Positions 45,801 through 56,758 of a stretch of 64,000 nucleotides of DNA are shown one piece after another (within the stretch, counting starts at the first letter, position 1; every line of letters begins with the position of its first letter). The position numbers were made by a program, and so were the translations under genes. This DNA comes from Pyrenophora tritici-repentis. Taxonomy: Eukaryota > Ascomycota > Dothideomycetes > Pleosporales > Pleosporaceae. The stretch spans positions 868,001 through 932,000 of the forward strand of contig NC_089392.1 of NCBI RefSeq assembly GCF_003171515.1, given 5' to 3'. The notes beneath the pieces are model-generated. The model saw only the letters and a list, made by a program, of their open reading frames with translations, did no database searches and was not told where the DNA came from.

Positions 45801-48800
45801 ATGAATACCTCGCGGCTACCATCTCAGACAAAGATAGCCCCGGGGATAAGGCAGCGGTGATTCCTCACGGGTTTCACTGCACCCCAGAGGTTTCAAGCTG
45901 GCGTTTAATCCATTGAAGCCTGCCCGCGGCATTTTTTCTTTTAGTCACCGGCGTATTCAAGCCCATAATCTCAAGCTGTTTCAAGTCTCTGTCGTGCTCT
46001 CAGAAAGTGAGCATTGTGGTAACACTGAAGCAGCTCATCAGCGGCTCCCATTTTTACCCAGTCATTATACATCATAAGCGTCGCTATATATGCAAACACA
46101 TACAGTCATGGTATCCGTATATGACAGCTCAAAAGCCTAGTTCTTTAAACGCTCACGAAAATAGCCGCCATTGATTCGGACTCGGCCCCCAGGTACCGCC
46201 TACGCACTGAGACGTGTCCCGTGAACTATCAGCCAGAGATCCGTGATAGTGACCGAAAACGGCAACATAATCCCCTTTAAGAAAGTATTGCCAGTAATTG
46301 TTGAATCAAATTGGCCTTGATGGTGTGAGGACCTACTTGTTGGATCTGAGGGTACGCCTCGTGGACAACCACAAGGCACTCTCACACCCCTTCTGTCAAA
46401 GTCAGAATGATATTTCCGTACGACAGCGTGACGTATGAATTCTCTGGAAAGCCGAGGCCGATGAACAACGGCCCAAGTTCGGAGAGCAAAGTATGCTAGG
46501 CTCGGAGGATGGAATACTTCCATATCCGCCGCAATCGAACGATTCCACCAACTGATTCAACGATGTAGCCCGCAGAAAAGCGTCTTTCGCAGATCTCCGC
46601 GCAAATCATCCATCAACGGCCCGCCAACGCACAAACACCTCGATGCTCCGTCCACCTGTACAGGACGGGGTAGCAGTCGTTAGTTCATGTTGTGTAGCAG
46701 GTACCTGCTTTGCAAACCCTTTGCGCAGATCACAGGGAACGCACCTCAGCACATACCATCGGCTTCCTAGCCAACGGTCCGAGCCGATCGCTGAAGTTGC
46801 TGCTTCGAGTCGAGGCCGGGCGAACATGAAGTTTAGCCACCGGTAAGTAGCGTGGAGCGTACAAGCAGGTTGGGTGTCATCCTTAGCACCTACATGATGC
46901 CGCCGTTGAGGTGCAACTCACGGTCCGCGCGTTGCCCCTTGCTGGCATTGGCCACCGATGAGAGACGCGTCGTCAGATGGAAATGGTAGATCATTTACTG
47001 ATATGGGGGGCTCGACGTGGTTCACGCTGTCTCAATCAGTACATCCGGTCGTTTTGTTGCAGTGTACCTAGTAGAAGCTGACCATGAGATATGGAGCGTC
47101 ATGAAGTAGACGTCTCCAACGGCCGGCATCTTGCATATCACGCGAACAGTTCACCTGCTTCCAACTGTCATCAGAGCCTCGTCACGATGCGCATGCAAGG
47201 CTGGAATGCGAACCTCTAGTTCGTGGTATCTGTCACCCGCGTACAGCTGCGAGGTACGGGAGATGAGAGCTACATCAGCCGCGATCGCCCCTTCTTTCCA
47301 TACGCGAATTTGGCGCACGGGAAAGACTAGATTCAGACGAGAAAGTTTGATCTAACCGTTTTTCAATCGGGAAATCTGCCCGAGCTGTTCGACAAAATAG
47401 GTATGCTCGGAGTTGTCACGCTACTTGCATAGACTGGGATCGATACACTCTGCGACATATTTGGTTGGTGATCTCCTCGGAGGCACCATTCAAAAGAAGA
47501 GGGCATCTCGGATCGAACTGAGAATGCTACATGATCGTCGCGCTTGGAAACCGTTGAATCAGCGCCACTGTCGAGATTGGAGGACTCAAGTAGACCACGA
47601 GCGTAACCGTCCGTATGAATCGGCTCACACCCGCAGGATCTCAATCCGTGGACCGAGGACGTGAAGTTTGGATAGCCAGGTCAGCTTTCCTGCCCCTCGT
47701 CTAAATTGGAACATTTGTCTAGGAAAAGTGTCCGAGCCGTGCAAGCCAGCCTACTTAGGCCTTTGGATGGGTGGTACGAGAGAGATACATTGATTTGGAA
47801 GCGCTTGGCTTGCAGAATATCATAAGAGCTCATCCAATACACCACACGGCTTTCATGAGCGTCATCTTTGACAGTGGGGCCGGCCAGGCCCCATTGCTGC
47901 CAACTGGAGGTCCTCGGAGGTCTTGTCGCACAAGGAAATAATATTGTGGACCATCATGTTGGTTGTTCGGAGACCGCGCGCTCACAACCCCAGCTGTTAT
48001 GCTCAACGGCGCTGAGTGGTGTGCCTCATGAAACATTCGGAACCAGATCTTGCGGATTAACAACGGCTGATGGCATCATCTCGATCCACGGGTTACGCGA
48101 GGCAGCTACCCGTTGGACCCTCATGAGCAGCAAAGTTTCATGGGAGGAATCGAACGATATTGAGAACGCCTCTTACGGTCGGGTCATTTCAATCTTGTCG
48201 CCCCAGACACTCACTCCAAGTTCTCCAAGCAATGGCAGCCTTCAGGCACCAAGCCTCGTGACAAATGTAAACCTCATAGTGGCTTGACCTGGCATGCACC
48301 AGTGTTTGAGCTGGGGGAGAGGCAATCGGACCGGAGAATTGAACCATGTCCATATATGCATCTGTCGTGTAACCTACAACTTTCCAGTTCGCCCACATAT
48401 GTTACTTTCCCCAGCAATGATCGACCAAGCAGCCTCAAAGAGCGAGGCGTCTCTCAATACCAGTATGTCTCCAGGTCCTTGACCTATAAGCTCCGTCTTC
48501 GAGATTGGAAAGAGCACATGCATATTGCACTCCACTGAGATGAAACTACAGCTGCACTCACGATTCAGCTAAGCATAGCCCAAGAATGAGACGATTTTCT
48601 GTAGCAGACAGCTTCGCTATATGTTGAGTGGCAAGACATAGTTCCCTAAATGCAGGAGATATATTTGTGCAACCCGGTGTTGACAGCCGGTTCCCCATGT
48701 ATGTGTTGAGTCTGGGGCGAATGCGGACGACATTCCTGTAATATTTAGGAAGACGCTGGCGTAACAATCGATGCAAAAACTACTTGTGGAGAACCTTCAT

Positions 48801-49589
48801 GCATGGTTATGGGGTTGGTGTACGTCTTCTCCTGCCACTGTACAAATTCTGAGCAGAGGGCGTAGTTCGAGACGAGCTGCTATTAGAATTGAGTGGCTGA
48901 TGGTATGGCTCGTTCCCAACGGTAGGGTCTTGATGTGACATCTCAGCGAGAGGCGTTTTCCCAAATCCGACGTTGCAATGCACATCAGACTGGTGAGCGC
49001 CAGGTCAGACAGCACCCCACACCCGTTGATCAGATGTCTACAAGGCTAGCTGTTGTTGTACTTAGAGTACGTTTGGGCCGTGAAGAGTGGCCCTCGCCTT
49101 TCACATCTGCTGTGGTTGTTACTATTGATCAAATCTTACTCCAGAATACTGTTGCGTTCGTGGCTTGCCCTTGCAGTGACATCGATCGTTGTTCTCGCTC
49201 CATCTCAAATCCCATCAGTACGGTCCAGGGCACCACACACGCCATTCCAGCGCCCTGCTTCATCGCGCTCGCGACCGCGCCTCCAGACTGTGAGATGTGC
49301 CACAGACTTTAGTGCACGTCGAACTCCTCGCCACTCCTGGAATCCGTGGCATTAGTCGTGGACCCTGATTCAACAGCTCGTCCCGCGTCCCCTTTTTAAT
49401 CATTCTCTCATCAGAGGAAGCCGAGTTTCTTCGGTTACAAAGTCTTAGTCCATCATCTTCGTATCGACATCGAGCTAGTCATTGTATGTCAGGGTCTTCC
49501 AAAACATATACTGAATAAAGAGATAGTCAGGCTGACAGTTCTTCACAGCTTAGCTTTCCGATCAAAGCCACCCGTTGGTATCGACCATC
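42880..49589. other. 6.7-kb region without recognisable genes, upstream of a C2H2 regulator
   Basis: Open frames reach 125-175 codons on both strands, but most lack an ATG near their start, a domain, or splice support, and none has gene-like composition. No transposase, reverse transcriptase, terminal repeats, tRNA or rRNA was recognised, and base composition is not AT-rich as repeat-induced mutation would leave. The part nearest 49,590 should hold the promoter and leader of the zinc-finger gene. The rest is either regulatory DNA, non-coding transcripts or fast-evolving small genes. Confidence 0.5.
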
Positions 49590-51122
49590 ATGTATCATCG
49601 AGGTAATTCGAAGGATGCATACCTCATGTCGCCGCCAACGGATCCTGCTATGAGGATGTTGACCCCTCAACCCCCCTATAGTATGGACGTCAGGCGGAAC
49701 TCGGATGTGTCTGCGATGTCGCTATCGTTCACCACATGCTCATCGGACTACTCGACACCAGCGACCCCGATGTACACTCAAAGTCCACTGGCTAATCAAA
49801 GCCTCAACACGAGTACCTTCGATATGAGCCAAGTCCATGGAATGCCCATGGAATTCGAGCCGAACTCTACCAGTTTCGATGAGCACTTGACGAACTCTTG
49901 GGAGCTTCTCGATAACACGAGCCAGATGGACCACACTTCGTCTGCAACATCTGATTTTGCTTTCACTAAATATGCGTATCAGATGGATTTGCAAAAACGT
50001 GAGTTCGTCAGACTGCAGAGTGCAGCCATGGCAACGACTCAGCCTTGGTATCCTACCAACCAGTATACAAGCCTTGATAGCCATATGGACATGATCCCAA
50101 ACATGGCTATGGATATAGACACCAGTACCCTTGACCTACATCCCGCTAGCCCAATGCATGTCATTTGGAATGTGCCTAGTCAATCGATGATAGCAATGGA
50201 CGGATCCACCATTGTACCTCATGACTCCATGCTCGATGGAGACTACGTTCGTGTCGATACGCCAAACTCAATGGATTCTTACGATGACATGGACGTGCCG
50301 CTTGAACAGCACAATACATTCAAGCAAGAGCCATCGAGTCCAGTCGATGTGAAGCCGGAAGACGAACTGTCCAACGATGAAGGAATGCTTCGACGGTCGA
50401 TCTGCGAAACCCGCACAGGTGGCAAGTCCGTCAAAGTGAAGAAGGAGCAACGAAAGAGTCGTGTGACAAAAGAAAAGGTGAAAGACAAAGGAAGAGAGAA
50501 GGAGAGGAGAGCCAAGTGCAAGTGCAAGTTTGGTGAACCCGTCTGGAAGTGGGATGGGGATCATGTTGAGAGCGACTTTAGCTCGATCTATCGAGATGAG
50601 AAATCCCGATGGCATTCCACTAAGCAGCCTGGTCAGAAGTTCATCTGTAAGAACCCCTTCGAGGATGACGAGGAAGTGCCCGAAGGATCATCATTTTGTG
50701 GTAAGCGATTCGAGCGTACGGAGCACCAGAAGCGACACAAGAACACGCACAAGTCTGCCAAACCATTCCCCTGTCTGCTTTGCCATAGTGAGTTCAACCG
50801 AAACGACAATCGCTGGGCCCACGGCTATACCCATGTTCGCGAGCGTGGCAAGGGAGATGGTCGGAACAAAAAGTACTCATTGCGACAAGTCATATCAGTT
50901 TTGCCTGACCCAAAGCACATTGAGATGCTTCTCAAGAGATGGAAGAAGGAAGTCAAGAGCGACTACATCCCAGAGGACGAGGAAGATGACAGTCTGGAGT
51001 TTGTGGAGAGGATGAAGGAGCGCAACCCAGGACAGGACTTCTCATACGACGTCAACATGGCAATCTGGAAGATCCGTTCCCACAGGTTGACCCACCCGGT
51101 GGACCCCACGCCCGTCTCTTAG
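49590..51122 (+). CDS. C2H2 zinc-finger transcription factor, BrlA-like
   Basis: A single exon of 510 residues. The ATG at 49590 is the first; upstream codons in frame start only with TTG. The N-terminal 230 residues are rich in Met, Ser, Thr, Pro and Asp, as in an activation region. A basic segment (VKVKKEQRKSRVTKEKVKDK) precedes two fingers. The first has an extended Cys spacing (ICKNPF to SSFCGKRFERTEHQKRHKNTH). The second is canonical: FPCLLCHSEFNRNDNRWAHG followed by YTH. The pair of fingers with RTEHQKRH and RNDNRWAH resembles the arrangement in BrlA, the conidiation regulator of Aspergillus, but I cannot prove orthology. An acidic, helical tail follows. It should be nuclear. Confidence 0.85.
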   Translation: MYHRGNSKDAYLMSPPTDPAMRMLTPQPPYSMDVRRNSDVSAMSLSFTTCSSDYSTPATPMYTQSPLANQSLNTSTFDMSQVHGMPMEFEPNSTSFDEHLTNSWELLDNTSQMDHTSSATSDFAFTKYAYQMDLQKREFVRLQSAAMATTQPWYPTNQYTSLDSHMDMIPNMAMDIDTSTLDLHPASPMHVIWNVPSQSMIAMDGSTIVPHDSMLDGDYVRVDTPNSMDSYDDMDVPLEQHNTFKQEPSSPVDVKPEDELSNDEGMLRRSICETRTGGKSVKVKKEQRKSRVTKEKVKDKGREKERRAKCKCKFGEPVWKWDGDHVESDFSSIYRDEKSRWHSTKQPGQKFICKNPFEDDEEVPEGSSFCGKRFERTEHQKRHKNTHKSAKPFPCLLCHSEFNRNDNRWAHGYTHVRERGKGDGRNKKYSLRQVISVLPDPKHIEMLLKRWKKEVKSDYIPEDEEDDSLEFVERMKERNPGQDFSYDVNMAIWKIRSHRLTHPVDPTPVS

Positions 51123-52287
51123 GCCGTTCTGTTGTACAAAACACCAAGCTTCCATTTGTTCATGTTAATGGTGCTGGTTTGATTGTTACATATTTATTCG
51201 CGATACTGCTTTTGCCGCGGCATGCTATCAGTATTCAGCTTTCCATGTATTCTAGCTCTATCGTAACACGCATATAATGTATGAGGTATGATAATGACAC
51301 CCGCGTCTGATCTACTTACACGTGTAAGCGACAAATACTATACTTTGTGACATGCTCGACAGCCAGAGCCCTGAAATGGGCGAAGGTGGAATGGAAAGGG
51401 CGAGGGGTGGTGCTTTAGAGTTGCAGTAGGCGCACTGTCGTGGAACGTGACAGCTGTGGTGATGTTGATGGTTACATCGAGACAGCCCCCAGGGCGGCTC
51501 GGGACAACTTTCGCCGAGATCCGTTCCCAAAGGGGTTTAAATCATGTTGAGCCACAGAGCCACAGCGACTGACTTCAGGTGAAACCTTGAGAGGCAGCCC
51601 ATCCGCCATCTCGTACGTGGACAACATTCGGAACGACTGTAGAATACAGTCATCATTGAGCTCATCTAACCCATAGCTTTGCCTACGCTGCGGAGCATAG
51701 CATGACGTCCGCCTAGCGACCCTCCGCCTGCATCTGCGCATTCGCACTCGCAAGCCACCGATACGGCACCGGCTGAATTCTCCTCGTGACGCCGTTCGAC
51801 CGATCAAACAAACTTTGCAAAGTAAACAGGCAAGCAGAGCTGCAACGGAGTAATACGGCATTCTTAGCTTAGACCAGATAAGAAATGCCTCTAATAGAGT
51901 GCTCAAAGCTTAGCATATATTTCATCTCCTTTGCGTCTCTACTAACCGTTAACATGCCGCAAAAAAGTTGGAAGGCATGTTCGCTAATTCCCACTTTCCA
52001 AAACAGGACGTACGCCACATACTTAAGTCAAGGCCTGCTAATAGCCGACGGTAGACGGAGAAATCAATTCCACAAGTTTGCGGGGAAGGCGCGGGGGTAG
52101 TACTATGGATCCTGGTATCCATCGGAAAATTGGCAATCGAGCACTATCTGATCTAACTTTTGGAGGCGTTTAGAGTGTAGATCAGGTAAACGAGGATTCT
52201 GGAGTAGACGACGGGCGATCGATCTAAAAAGATGCAATCGTACCTGCAAAATGATGCAGCAGAGACAATTGTAGCCTTTTGCTCAAG
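51123..52287. other. Intergenic region before the glycosidase gene
   Basis: It holds the zinc-finger 3' flank and the glycosidase promoter. A minus-strand frame of 130 codons (51861-51472) starts with a hydrophobic stretch but has no other support and was not called as a gene. Confidence 0.45.
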
Positions 52288-54303
52288 ATGAAGGTCTACA
52301 ACACCCTCGCTCTCGTTCCCTTTATCGGTCAAATCAATGCTCTTCTCGACGCCGACACCTTGGTCAAGAACTATTTTGGCAATGACGCACCATGGTACCG
52401 CAACCGCATTCCATTCTTTGAGTCCAGCGACCAAGATCTCACCAATGTGTACTACTACCGCTGGGGCATTTTCCGAGCTCATCAACGCGACCTTGGCGCC
52501 AATGGATTCATCTCCACCGAGTTCTTGGATGATGTAGGCTGGCAACATAAGCCGTGGGCCTCACTGAACGATGCAACGGGCTTCCATCTTTTGGAGGGAA
52601 GATGGGTACGCGATCGCAGGTTCAAGGATGACTATCAAACGTTCATGTTCAGCGCGAACAGCAACAGGAGACAGTTTTCAGAGAGCATGGCTGCGTCTGT
52701 CTGGCAAACCTACTTGGTAGATGGGGCGGCGGGTGATGCGACCAAGCTACTGGATGCTATGCAGGTTGTTTATGAAGCCTGGAAAGATTCATATGACACT
52801 TCAAAGGGTCTTTACTCAGTTGAGCCGCTTCGCGATGCTACCGAATACACCATCTCTAGTATCGATGCCTCGGGTGCCCAGGACGGCTTCACCGGCGGCA
52901 ACTCATTCCGTCCTAGCATCAACAGTTATCAATATGCCAACGCGAGAGCAATTGCCAATATTGCAGCGCTGAAAGGAGGATTAAGCGGCACCGTCTCCAC
53001 CTACAACTCCAAGGCGACAGCCCTCAAGGGACGCGTGCAAGATGCGCTCTGGAACTCTACCTACGAGCACTTTATCGATCGCTTCCAAGTCAACAACAAG
53101 TACGTCACTTACTGGGACTTTATTCGCGGACGCGAGTTAGTCGGCATGGTACCTTGGACTCACGACCTCCCTGACGACACTGCCGCATACGCAAAGGCCT
53201 GGACTCATGTCCTAAACACTAACCAACTTGCCGGCCCGCACGGCCTGCGCACTGTAGAGCCAAGCTACCAGTGGTACATGCGCCAGTACCGTTACGAAGG
53301 AAAGAACCCGGAATGTCAGTGGAACGGTCCTATATGGCCATTCCAGACTACCCAAGTTCTCACCGGCCTTGCCAACTTCCTGGATCACTACCGCACAGGT
53401 GCCGCAACGGGTATCATCAAGAATTCCGACTACGTTCATCTTCTGAAGCAGTACGCACAGCTTCACCGCAACCCCAAGACCGGTGTTCTAGATCTCGAGG
53501 AAGATTACTACCCAGACACTGGTCTCCCAATCGTCGGGCTCAAGCGCTCAAACCACTACTTCCACTCTGGCTTCAACGACCTCATCATTACGGGTCTCGT
53601 CGGCATCCGCCCCTCCACAAACGCCAGCATCGAAGTAAACCCTCTCGCCGACTCATCAATCTCCTACTTCCGCCTCGACCGCGTCCTATACCACGGCCGC
53701 GAGGTCGCCATCCAATGGGACGCCACAGGTTCGCACTATGGCACCGCTGGCCTGCAAATCGAAGTCGACGGTAAAGTCGTAGCCTCATCTCCCAAACTCG
53801 GTCGTCTCTCTGCACCACTCACCTCCAGCGCTCCAACGGCCATAACACGCAAAATCGTAAAGTCCGTCCAGTTGAACAGCACCACTGCGTTCCCCCATGG
53901 TACCACGTCGACGAATGAGGGTACGAGTGTCACATACCCCGCCATCGATGGTCGCATTTACTTCTACAGCGAACCTAATGCGAAGAATGGATGGGACTCG
54001 CCCGCCGGTAATGGAGCGGATGTCTGGTATCAGATTGACTTTGGCTCCGCTCAGTCGATCAGCAGCGCTGAGTTGGCGTTTTATGCGAATGCGGGTCAGG
54101 GATATGATGTACCAGCTTCTTACAGCATACAGGTACTCAGCGGAAGCACGTGGACTGCTGTTCAAGGTGGAAAGTACGATACCGCGCTTGCTAATGGAAT
54201 TACTAATGTAGCGTGGAACACTGTGTCGAGTAGGCAGGTGAGGGTGTTGTTTAGGCCGAAGAGTGGGTCGAAGGTTAGGGTTGTTGAGTTTAAGGTTTAC
54301 TAG
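52288..54303 (+). CDS. Secreted six-hairpin glycoside hydrolase with C-terminal F5/8-type domain
   Basis: A single exon of 671 residues. A signal peptide (MKVYNTLALVPFIGQINA) leads to an (alpha/alpha)6-barrel glycosidase domain of the trehalase/MGH1-like type (about 30-460). It shows VYYYRWGIFRAHQRD, DGFTGGNSFRPSINSYQYAN, QWYMRQYRYEGKNPECQWNG followed by PIWPFQTTQ, and GFNDLIITGLVGIRP. A beta-rich linker domain follows, then a discoidin-like F5/8 type C domain at the end (WYQIDFGSAQSISSAELAFY, YSIQVLSGSTWTAV, VRVLFRPKSGSKVRVVEFKV), which commonly binds carbohydrate. A role in breaking down plant or microbial glycans outside the cell is inferred; the exact linkage is unknown. The ATG at 52288 directly starts the signal peptide. 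Confidence 0.88.
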   Translation: MKVYNTLALVPFIGQINALLDADTLVKNYFGNDAPWYRNRIPFFESSDQDLTNVYYYRWGIFRAHQRDLGANGFISTEFLDDVGWQHKPWASLNDATGFHLLEGRWVRDRRFKDDYQTFMFSANSNRRQFSESMAASVWQTYLVDGAAGDATKLLDAMQVVYEAWKDSYDTSKGLYSVEPLRDATEYTISSIDASGAQDGFTGGNSFRPSINSYQYANARAIANIAALKGGLSGTVSTYNSKATALKGRVQDALWNSTYEHFIDRFQVNNKYVTYWDFIRGRELVGMVPWTHDLPDDTAAYAKAWTHVLNTNQLAGPHGLRTVEPSYQWYMRQYRYEGKNPECQWNGPIWPFQTTQVLTGLANFLDHYRTGAATGIIKNSDYVHLLKQYAQLHRNPKTGVLDLEEDYYPDTGLPIVGLKRSNHYFHSGFNDLIITGLVGIRPSTNASIEVNPLADSSISYFRLDRVLYHGREVAIQWDATGSHYGTAGLQIEVDGKVVASSPKLGRLSAPLTSSAPTAITRKIVKSVQLNSTTAFPHGTTSTNEGTSVTYPAIDGRIYFYSEPNAKNGWDSPAGNGADVWYQIDFGSAQSISSAELAFYANAGQGYDVPASYSIQVLSGSTWTAVQGGKYDTALANGITNVAWNTVSSRQVRVLFRPKSGSKVRVVEFKVY

Positions 54304-54669
54304 ATAAGTTTCTGTGGGTGTTTGAAAGATAGAGAGAGAGAGAGAGGGAGTATGAGGAAAAGGCATTATTAATGATAGAGGGAGATATAACTACTACCAC
54401 CGGCTTATTAGTGTACAAGGGCCACTGTCGTCGCTAGACGCACCTATTAGGTGCTTGTCGCACACTGTCAAGTATTTTATGACACCCAGATGCTTACTAC
54501 CACTCCACCACCCATCTCTACCATCTTCATCACCCTTTCCCCATACTAGTCTACACACTACTATAAACCGTCATATCATCCCTAAACGCATTCTGACCTA
54601 CTCTCATAAACGTCAGCACTTCCCAAACTCCCCAACTTCCACTTCACCAAACAAAAACAGACTCAAAAC
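54304..54669. other. Convergent intergenic region
   Basis: This is the 3' flank of the glycosidase and of the DUF3445 gene. It contains an (AG)8 microsatellite at 54331-54346. No gene. Confidence 0.5.
54331..54346. repeat. (AG)8 microsatellite
   Basis: Uninterrupted AG dinucleotide tract just downstream of the glycosidase stop codon. Confidence 0.7.
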
Positions 54670-56256
54670 TTACCTCTCAAAACCCTCTCCACAACCCCCC
54701 ACCCAAAGCTCCCTCCCCTTAAATCTCGCCTCGTCCTCCCCCCACCCATTCACTTCTCTCAAAAACCTCTCTTTCTCCATTCTACTCATCCTCCCCGCCA
54801 TCGCCTCCAGCGTCTCCGTCTCCGTCCGCGTCGCCACAACTACCGCCCCGCTCTTCGGCAGGCGAGCGAAAACCTGCGTCGAAGTCCGCACGAGGAGTTC
54901 AGACGGATGCAGATTGGCGATGTTCCCGGCGAAGAAGTCGATGGGGCGGGTTATATGTAGGGTTGAGGCGAGGGAGTGGGTGGGCGGTGAGGTTTGAATG
55001 ATGTGGGATGTTAGGGAAGGGAAGGTTGAGGGGCCGGCTTGGGGGGAGGTGCTGAGGGTGGGAATGAGATGGGAGTGTAGGAGGAGGTCTGGGAGGGCTG
55101 TGGTGTGTGGGTTAGTGGGTGTTTTGGCGAGAAGGGGGGAGAGGACATACCAGACCAAGAAACCATAGGCCCTTTATCTTTTTCCCCGTAAATAATAGCA
55201 TCGACGGATTTACCAATGTACAACGGGATATCGTAGCCTGCGGGGAAACACGTCGCACTCGCTTGCCTGACACACACATATTAGCCCCAAAACCCCCAAA
55301 TCAGCAACCTATCCACTTCTTATCATCACACTTACAAATACCACATCCGCGTACTCTCACTCCTCCCCCAAACACACCAGTCCACCCCCGTCAACCTGCT
55401 CACAACCTCCCCCCGGACTCACCCTCCACGGCGCCTCTAACAAAAAGTTCTCTCCGGTGCTTTCATTCCGAATCCACCTCCGCCCGCTTCTCTTCTGGAA
55501 CAGAAACTGCTGCGGATAGTGTTCTACTAAGAAATCGCAGACTTCTAGCATCAGCTCCCGACAGGCGGCGTCGGCATCGGGAAGCGCTTGGATGCAGGCG
55601 CTGCGGGAGGTGGAGAGGAGGTGTGTGCGTGCGGCGTGTTGGGTGGTGTAGTAAGGCGGGATGGTTAGCCAGTTGGTGTAAGGGATTGTTGTTAGACCGA
55701 GGGAAGAGAGGGAGGGGGTGGTGCTGGTGGAAAAGGGGTTGGGTGCTTCGATGGGGTAGGTGGCGATGGGGATAGAAGGGAAATATTCTCCGTCTCCGCA
55801 GTCATCGGCGTCGAAAGCTGGTATTCTTGATATACGTCGTTCTTCAGCTATGTATTTCCGCACTCGAGCATCTGTTATCTCGGATAAGTCGTCTCCGAAA
55901 TCGTGCATGTTTACCGTTGTGGTGGCGGTGGAGAAGGTGCGGGGGGAGAGTGCAGTGCTGTGGGCTGTGGCTTCTGTGGAGAGCGGTGCGGCTAGGCTTT
56001 CTGCGTGGAAGACGGTTCGGCGGCGGGCACTGAGGTCGGAGATTGGGGGTGGGGCTGTAGGGGAGGAGGTGTTTAGGACTTCGCTTCGTATGAGTATGAA
56101 TTTCTCGGGGTCGGGGCCTAGGGCGCCTTTGTAGAACCAGAGGCGTACGGCGGCGGTGCCGAGGAAGAAAAAGTAACCGCATATGCCGGCGACGAAGATG
56201 AGGAGGGTGTAGAGGGGTGAGGGTGAGGGGTCGTGGGTTGTAGATTCCTTTGGCAT
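54670..56256 (-). CDS. DUF3445 / haem-dependent oxidative demethylase-like protein, apparent frameshift
   Basis: Three exons: 56256-55336, 55266-55151 and 55097-54670. An N-terminal membrane span (YTLLIFVAGICGYFFFLGTA) and a Ser/Thr-rich linker precede the DUF3445 domain, which begins near NWLTIPPYYTTQHAARTHLL. It continues with ELMLEVCDFLVEHYPQQFLF, WYLQASATCFPAGYDIPLYI and the C-terminal VFARLPKSGAVVVATRTETE. Family members are haem-containing oxidases thought to demethylate amines. Exon 1 as given hits a stop after VCLGEE. Removing one base from the C5 run at 55365-55369 (G5 on the coding strand) restores STRMWYL, which fits the family and the splice phase, giving 487 residues. A GTGAGA donor earlier would also bypass the stop but would delete the conserved WYL. 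Confidence 0.75.
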
Positions 56257-56758
56257 GATGGGTGTGGTTTCAGTCTACTAGGGTAGAGTGTCGGTATTGT
56301 TGGATGATGATGTGAGCTATGTAGAAATATGTATCAAATGAACGAATGTATGTGCAGTTCTCAGTCATAGTTGAGGAGTGGCATGTGTAATCTGTTCCCG
56401 CTCTTCAATGTGTGATGCATGGAAAGACTGGACTCGTGATATAGAAAAACATCACACAATACTCCTTTTAAAGCTGGCAAACATCAAAGCCATGTCGCCT
56501 TTATCCACTGATATGAGAAGATCGTATACTATTGAACACGATCAACCACGCGCTAACCATTTTACTAGCAATTTAATAGCAGATGCTACTCGCACTCCAC
56601 ACAACAGAAGACATGTACAGCTCAAACCTATCAATAATATGCTAAATCTGTGTAAAATCAATCGCACAACTTGGTATCTTGACGAAAAAAGTAAACAACG
56701 ACCGCCGCGCTGACAAAAATGCGACATCTACCACTAAATTACATCCAAATATCAACTC
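56257..56758. other. Intergenic region upstream of the DUF3445 gene
   Basis: An AT-rich stretch holding the promoter of the DUF3445 gene and the 3' flank of the App1-like gene. No gene. Confidence 0.5.

Noticed and set aside
47878..47895. GGGGCC..GGCCCC palindrome
   Set aside because: It is too short and isolated to assign a function.
48135..48350. TCGAAC- and GGTTCAATTC-like strings resembling a tRNA B box
   Set aside because: The flanking bases do not form a T stem, and no matching A box or acceptor stem was found on either strand.
46200..48538. Several open frames of 60-140 codons in the gene-free region
   Set aside because: They overlap on both strands and share no family features. No pair can be joined by good splice sites into a longer protein.
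42880..49589. A decayed transposon or RIP-mutated island
   Set aside because: No terminal repeats, no integrase, transposase or polymerase fragments, and no strong AT shift were visible.
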